In this document: positions 58,601 to 64,000 of the stretch, in pieces
Position numbering within the stretch: the stretch's first letter is position 1
Layout: every line of letters starts with the position of its first letter
Source: Angiostrongylus vasorum
Lineage: Eukaryota; Nematoda; Chromadorea; Rhabditida; Metastrongylidae
DNA: 64,000 nt
NCBI GenBank assembly: GCA_018806985.1
Contig: JADANN010000227.1
Location: forward strand, 124,001 to 188,000
Direction of reading: 5' to 3'
Notes under the pieces: model-generated
Seen by the model: only the letters and a program-made list of their open reading frames with translations
The model's database searches: none
Told to the model about the DNA's origin: nothing
Translations under genes and position numbers: made by a program

Positions 58601-61600
58601 TCTAGAAGACAACACGATGTCCGAATTATTTTTTGGAACTAAGCACAAGTAAGCAAGCCGCTTTGGGACCATAGGAGACCACTGAGAATATGGTGGTAAA
58701 CTTGAGCAGAGGTCATATTAAAGCTGGTGAGCAGAACTCCGGCGCCGGGCAACAGGTAGAACAGTTGATATAATCAGCCGTTAAGAAATTGAATTGCCGT
58801 TGTGATAATAATAATGTATTTCATATAGTGCATTGCCGCGAAGAGAATAATAGGAAGTAAATAAGAAAAAGTTATGCATTGTTGTTTCGACTGCAGCCTC
58901 ATTCCAACTGCTTCCGATGCCGATTCGTGCTTCCCAGATCGTCCCGTTGACGAGTGATTGCTGATGGTACCGTTAGGGCACTTAGAGGACTGGCTGAGAT
59001 CAAAGGAAAGCAGAACCTCAGTGGTGCAGTGGGTAACATGTGAGCCCCTGGAGAAGACAATCACGAGTTCGGATCTGGCATGGGGTCTGAGTTTTGCAAA
59101 TATCTCGGCATGATTATGGTTGTATTTCACATAATATCTTGCCATGAGAAAAATAATAAGCCGTTAATAAAAAGTCATGTATCGTTAAAACTTCCTTGCG
59201 GCAGGAACGGTCTTGCTACTACCTTCACTGAGTGAAGTAGAAGCCCAACATTCCGACGAATCCCATAAGTCCCATGGTTTCTTTAAGAATGCTGAGAGGA
59301 GAAGATGATGGACAAGAAGATTTTTCCTTTCCGCCCATTAGGCGGCGACTACAAAATAGTTGACCCTTCCAGGCAAGGTGTGAAGATTTCGAGTCTGTAG
59401 ATGCAGAAAATTGACCGTTTCCTGTCAAGGGTGGTTTTCGTGCAGCGCTTCGGCTTATTCTCTTCGCCACATGACGTCATGTGCTATCGGTGGTTGTTTT
59501 GTCGTCGCACGCAAACCACCGCTCTCGTAGTGCCCGCATTAAAATTAGAGAAACGTGCTACTCTTAGTAAACTCATGGGAATTATACAAAACATCAATCA
59601 GCTGGAGTTAGAAAGTGTCTAGGCGCCCAGTTTTTTTTGCCACCGTTTTAACGCATAAGGTGGTATGTGTGTTCTGTGTAATCGTAGTGGGCTCCCGAAA
59701 TGGCGAATGAGAGCTTTTTAGAAGCCATTTTCATTCAGATAGTTTACTTGGCTCAGAAAACCTTTTCTCCATACTTGTAATCAACCGGTAGCTTACTCTC
59801 AACAAAGATGTTGTGGCCGACTTTGGTGGGGAAAATTTTCATTCTGCTCTTGGAAATGTACTGAAACGTTTTCTAGAACGAATCCATTGATCGATTATTT
59901 GTCTAGGAATTGAATGCTATTTCAACTGTATTTGTCATGATGAATCTCGGTTACTGTATGAAATGGACGAGTACAAAAAGATGGAACTAGACTCAACATA
60001 AGCTTCAAAATGCTTCTAAATGACAGCAAAGCGTTTGCATGAGGGGCCATAATAACGGATGATAAATAGATACACATGCTAGGGCGGTACCATTCATGCC
60101 CATAGAGCGCGATAGAACAAAGTGACTTCTACAATTCCGTGGTGTTAATCTTTTAAGTCCTCTAGTTATCGAAAAATTATCGTTTGTTGTCGAAGAACCT
60201 GCATATCCACAGAGGCAAAGCTGAAAATTAACCATCGTCTCAAGCGACGGGGATGCTGAAGACTATGCGAGGGTTATGTGGTGTTATCATATCAAGCGGT
60301 AATCAATTTTTGCTTCTTTCTAGTGGATTGCTATCTTATTGTGGCTCATGAGGTCTTTGTGCCGAATTATGATGTACCGCTTATTGGCCATCTCCTCCCA
60401 CTGTCCCCCCCAGTTAGAAAAGTATTCGACGTGTTTCCATCGGAAAGGTGTGGCCATCGCTGCCATCCTGGTAATAACATAGTCAATATCCGGCAAGTGC
60501 TAACGAGCTGAGACCAGTGTTAAAACAGCTTTCGACACTCCTGGAAAAGAAAATCTTGCTCAACCAGCAGACTACTATTCGAATGGTGAATTCTTTTTAA
60601 AGTGGAAATGATCCTTTGGATATTTGGGAACAGACCATTTTTAAGCATTCTACTAACTAAGATCACTTTATCGCTTTATTCATTTTTATTTGACAGCACC
60701 CAAAGACCAAATCTTAAAGTCCACTAGAAAATCGCAATAATTTCAAGCAACTACAATACCAACTTTAGTTGATGTCTCTAAAGTCAGTATAGTGCACAGG
60801 GAGTTTCAGTGTTTTTCTTTTTTTCAGTTGCGGTAGAGAACTGTCTAATGGATGGGCTTCGTCGTCGTATGCTTGGTTTGTTCGGTAGTCGGACATCACT
60901 CGCTCTATTGCACACCATTGCTAAGACGAGCCCACTTGCTGAGCAAGTGCTTTCGAAAACCCAAGAGATTATTTCAGGGTAAGCGATAGAAATCATCTCA
61001 AATGACAACTGTATTCTATTACATATAAACTCGAGTATTTTAACCTAGCCGCTATTTCAGTAACCTAGTAGTATACCGAGTGAATAGAAATTTCTCATTT
61101 TTGATGTCATTGAAGTGCATCGTCACTATAGCTTCTCTTCTATACCTTTTCGTTGAAGACATACATCTAGATTTCTCTAGGATTCTCGTAGACGAGCATT
61201 TGCCCGTGCCAATTAGAGAAGGTTACAAGTAGTTACAAGTATTCCTAGAGAACGAATCTCTCCGAAGAGGAAGCTAATAGATCAACTTAAGCTTTCTTGC
61301 TATTTGTAAATTATATTATTTGTAAAAAACTCTAAACAGACGAAACGAAGAACCCGCATGGTGTGGTGGTGAACGCGTTACTCCCCGGACAGGACAATAG
61401 CGCGTTCGTTCCCCACCATAGGCACCTGCGGTCCAGAGTTTTGCAAATATCTCAGCTTCGTTGAAGTTATATTTCGCAGTATACCCTGCCATTAAAAAAG
61501 AGTAGGCAGTAAAATAAAAAAGGTTAAAATTTATATTATTTGTATTATGAATAGCTGACTCTTGACCAGTGTTTTTTAGAGGATACTCGCATCAACACCC

Positions 61601-63540
61601 CTCTCTCCTATGGATTCGTGAAGCACTTCATATGCGTGTACTATCACAGATTGCTCATCATATCACTGTTTGTTTGAGGTATGCTTGAAGAGAATAGAAT
61701 TTTCTTCATAAGAGCTACGGTAGTCTTCAGACACTTCTAGGAGCAGTACTTGCGATATGAGGATTACAATATGTTTAGTTGGATTTTATGATGTAGTGAC
61801 GAAATCGCTTGAGATTACCATTAAGCAAATTATCGTTGAAATTATGTTAGAGATGAATACTTCGAATTTTTTGCAAGTACACAGAACTGTAGCCCGTCAT
61901 CACTTGCAGTATACACATACGCATTACTGTACAAAATCAACATCATTGTGGTCGTATTTTACATAATACCCTGCTGTAAAAAAATATAGTAGGCAGTAAA
62001 TAAAAAGCCACTGTACTGTATTTTTCACTGGTTGTGAACTGGATGGTTAAGTGCCATTTTCTTTTGTCCTCATATACCTCAAATATCAAACGAAGCTAGT
62101 ACCGCAGCGCCAATCATCACGAGTACGATTCTGGTTCGATCCCTCCTCACACTCACCAAGGTTTTATCCTTTGAGAGTCGGGAAATCACTACTGGAGTTG
62201 TTTGTGAAGAGTTCGTTCTCTGCAGTCCAAGTGGGGACGCTCTAGCCCATCTATCTCAGGACTTCATGGAGAATCGGATCGACCAGCATTCAACGACATT
62301 CATCAAGAAAGGAAAATCTTCATGCAACAACAGAACCCACACGTAAAAAGTTGGAAGATCTTCGTCGAAACATGAATGGTTGCGAGGAATTAAATCGAAT
62401 GCAAGAAGTTCTAGGGTTCCAAACAGTCGACATGAAGGAGGGTCGGGTAAAGTAAATAAGTATCGATATGAAAACAATTATTTACAATATTAGGCTCTTG
62501 TGTGAAAAGAAGTCCTTTCATTGATTTATCAATACCACCACTAGTGGGAGGTTTTAGACGAATTGTTAACAAACTACAGAGTGGAAAGAAAACAGCAGTT
62601 CCCACACCGAAAAGTTTTGCTGGATGTCCAAACGCAAATGTATATCGGGGTGTTCTTCCTTTAACAGATTAATCCAGTCTGGGAAGGAATTCCACTTCCT
62701 CATCCTCCTAGATACCTAACTAAGAGTAAACACACGGCACGAGAGAACCCGATGAAATGCATGTGATTAACTTATCGCCGCTAGTAATTTGAAAAACAAG
62801 TGGCTTCGTACGAATGCTTGATGTTCTTCATGTATCTCAAGAAAGCGATGTGGTGCAATCAGTGGTTAGGGGTACCCTGCTTGCGTTTGCCAGTCTCTTA
62901 ATTGATTTTGCGCTGCAAGCTAAACAGGTTCTCATCCCTCCGAGATTGGAAAATTGGTGCTAATATTGCCTGGGATTTTAAAAAGGATGCTGAAATGATA
63001 CATCCGCAGACCTCAGTAAAACACTGAGTATGCCAAATAAGCATTCGATCATCTATACGATGGCTAATGGAGCCGAGTAGATGGCGTATCACTGCTAAAG
63101 TGGGAACAAGTAAACTCTATTAGTACCCGTTGTGTTGCATAGTTGATCACTAGGCTCTACTGGCTCCACCATGAGATACGAAGAACATCAAACCTTTTTG
63201 TACTTCGATGTTTTATTTTTATTGCTTTGGTAGGAAGGCAGAGTAACTTCCCCGGCTACTCAATGGCACGGCTTTACATTTAGATGGGAACTCAGAGCGT
63301 GGGAATATTCACCTCCCTCTCAGCCTGAGTGGTCATGCTAAGTAGATGAACTTCTCGCTGTGTTTCAGAATAAGGCACCCAGAAACACCACTGTCAGTGA
63401 AACGGAATGGCCGAAGATCCTTGACGAGATGAATTTTGTATCAAATCATATCTCATCTGTTTTCAGCATACGTCGTCTGTACGACAGCAACGCTTTGATG
63501 CTCGATCGTGCTAAAGGAGGGATGGTTGCTGCATTACTTT
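55684..63540 (+). CDS. tbc-8: RUN-domain protein, SGSM1/2 (TBC-8) family, 5' part, runs off the window
   Basis: Proposed exons: 55684-55806, 55887-55952, 57474-57549, 60828-60978, 61580-61678, 63467-63540; the last ends at a GTAAGG donor and the gene continues. Phases agree at every junction (0,0,1,2,2, leaving 1). The ATG at 55684 has A at -3 and G at +4. The translation reads like the N-terminal RUN domain of small G-protein signalling modulators: KKEVKVIMEEAVTKRQ at the exon 2/3 join, then AVENCLMDGLRRR, then SLLWIREALHMRVL, then LMLDRAKGGMVAALL, in the order and spacing I recall for SGSM1/2. In that family RUN binds Rab/Rap GTPases and a C-terminal TBC domain is a Rab GAP; C. elegans TBC-8 acts on RAB-2 in dense-core vesicle maturation. 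The TBC domain would lie to the right of the window. Introns of 1.5, 3.3 and 1.8 kb hold SINEs and an R element. The family call is confident; the first exon is inferred. Confidence 0.8.
56130..56372 (+). mobile_element. R element copy 5, 5'-truncated
   Basis: Begins within the family at the CCACCGTC segment and keeps the 3' end and the ATCAAGT-type tail. 5' truncation is the usual mark of target-primed insertion. Lies in a tbc-8 intron. Confidence 0.75.
56668..56935 (-). mobile_element. SINE-A copy 12
   Basis: Nearly full length; in a tbc-8 intron, 300 bp right of R copy 5. Confidence 0.85.
58006..58292 (-). mobile_element. SINE-A copy 13
   Basis: Full length, doubled AAAAAGGATA tail, diverged in the middle; in the 3.3-kb tbc-8 intron. 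Confidence 0.8.
59015..59195 (+). mobile_element. SINE-B copy 8
   Basis: Full 3' half with tail; in a tbc-8 intron. Confidence 0.65.
59401..59622 (+). CDS. Short complete ORF inside the tbc-8 intron, unknown
   Basis: ATG at 59401 to TAG at 59622, 73 codons. The last third (KLEKRATLSKLMGIIQNINQ) is protein-like. It lies in the 3.3-kb intron between the 57474 and 60828 exons. A minus frame over 59225-59470 (CPSSSPLSILKETMGLMGFV) is equally open, so strand and reality are uncertain. Confidence 0.25.
   Translation: MQKIDRFLSRVVFVQRFGLFSSPHDVMCYRWLFCRRTQTTALVVPALKLEKRATLSKLMGIIQNINQLELESV
60324..60470 (+). CDS. Exon-like segment, possible cassette exon of tbc-8
   Basis: 147 bp, a multiple of three, bounded by a TTCTTTCTAG acceptor and a GTAATA donor. 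Phase 1 in and out matches the flanking tbc-8 exons (57474-57549 leaves phase 1; 60828 enters phase 1). The insert would read YLIVAHEVFVPNYDVPLIGH then PLSPPVRKVFDVFPS. The family alignment I recall joins the flanking exons directly (SLC then AVENC), so inclusion would split the RUN domain. It may be alternative, decayed or spurious. Confidence 0.3.
61340..61530 (+). mobile_element. SINE-B copy 9
   Basis: Near full length; ends 50 bp before the tbc-8 exon at 61580. Confidence 0.75.
61935..62012 (+). mobile_element. SINE-B tail fragment
   Basis: GTATTTTACATAATACCCTG and TAGTAGGCAGTAAATAAAAA. Confidence 0.5.
62090..62468 (+). mobile_element. SINE-D copy 6
   Basis: Best B-box of the family (CTGGTTCGATCCC); full distal part. 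Confidence 0.7.
62850..63112 (+). mobile_element. SINE-C copy 7
   Basis: Head GTGGTGCAATCAGTGG, central AAAATTGGTGCTAATATTG; in the last complete tbc-8 intron. Confidence 0.6.
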
Positions 63541-63879
63541 GTAAGGCTAGAAATTTTATACTTTAAAATTACATTTTTTAAGATGTTTTCTAGCAGAGCT
63601 ATCTGTAAAATGACCTATAGCATTGTCTATATTTCTAAGTAATCGCTTTAAAGTTCTAACAAAGGACACTTGCATTCTTCATTGGACGGCAGATTCGTAT
63701 AAGAATCTGGGATCTGAAAAAAGCATTCCAACAGTTATTTGGATGGATTTTCAAACGATGATTTTTTGTTGCTTTACTGATGATGAATAATTCGTAAAGA
63801 TGTGGCTCTCTCGTTGTTCAGCTTCGTTGAGATTCATCGCCTTGTTCCTCTTCCATCTATGAATTAGCAAAATCTCTGG

Positions 63880-64000
63880 ATGTATTTATTTATACGACCT
63901 TATAAACTGATCTTTTAGAGCCGATGCGAGGTTGGTATAGGTCTTCGTTGTCGTCGTTGTTGTTGTCGTCGTTGCTGTTGGCGTTGTTGGTCGATGGCTG
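63880..64000. mobile_element. Fold-back element (34145 subfamily), cut by window end
   Basis: Left end ACCTTATAAACTGATCTT and TGCGAGGTTGGTATAGGTCT as at 34160-34205, then a CGTCGTTGTTGTTGTCGTCG tract. The window ends where the ribozyme-like core would be expected. Confidence 0.7.

Noticed and set aside
63360..63566. Longer plus frame starting at a GTGTTTCAG acceptor near 63369
   Set aside because: The upstream exon enters in phase 2, which fits only the CTGTTTTCAG acceptor at 63466; the extra residues do not fit the family order.

Overview
This is invertebrate nuclear DNA and almost certainly a nematode, probably a strongylid/hookworm-like clade V species. Exons are short, and many have a T-rich TTTTCAG or TTTTAG acceptor. 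Some introns are only about 50-75 bp while others run to kilobases. The longer introns and intergenic spaces are full of tRNA-derived SINEs, fold-back elements and an RTE relic. The species is an inference. No operon of bacterial type, rRNA, standalone tRNA, CRISPR or phage feature is visible. All gene models below were assembled by hand from open frames, splice signals and reading-phase continuity; none was checked against transcripts or databases.

Layout. 1-21 kb: mostly repeats (a hammerhead-bearing fold-back at 1-1.6 kb, SINEs, a decayed RTE reverse transcriptase at 18.9-19.8 kb) with scattered candidate exons (4.8-5.3, 5.6-6.3, 9.8, 10.4, 16.8 kb, and a minus-strand cluster at 20.5-21.0 kb). 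21.4-23.0 kb: a compact plus-strand exon cluster. 26.3-38.8 kb: a long plus-strand gene of about 16 small exons whose phases agree at every junction. It encodes a Ser/Thr-rich, largely disordered protein with coiled-coil stretches that I do not recognise. 41.0-45.5 kb: a minus-strand multi-exon gene whose C-terminal half resembles an IRS-type PTB domain (DOK/FRS2 class), preceded by a possible PH-like region. 50-54 kb: isolated candidate exons. 55.7 kb to the right edge: the 5' part of a RUN-domain gene matching the SGSM1/2 (C. elegans TBC-8) family, cut off by the window end before its TBC domain.

The repeats are the most unusual part. At least four tRNA-headed SINE families (called A-D here) occur about once per 1.5 kb together. 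Families A, C and D share a central block and a distal block behind different heads. A fifth family (R) has a 3' end resembling the end of the RTE coding region, so RTE is its likely mobiliser. A set of long inverted-repeat elements carries outward-facing sequences with the conserved core of small hammerhead ribozymes. The best copy, 32506-32845, is flanked by a perfect 9-bp target-site duplication.
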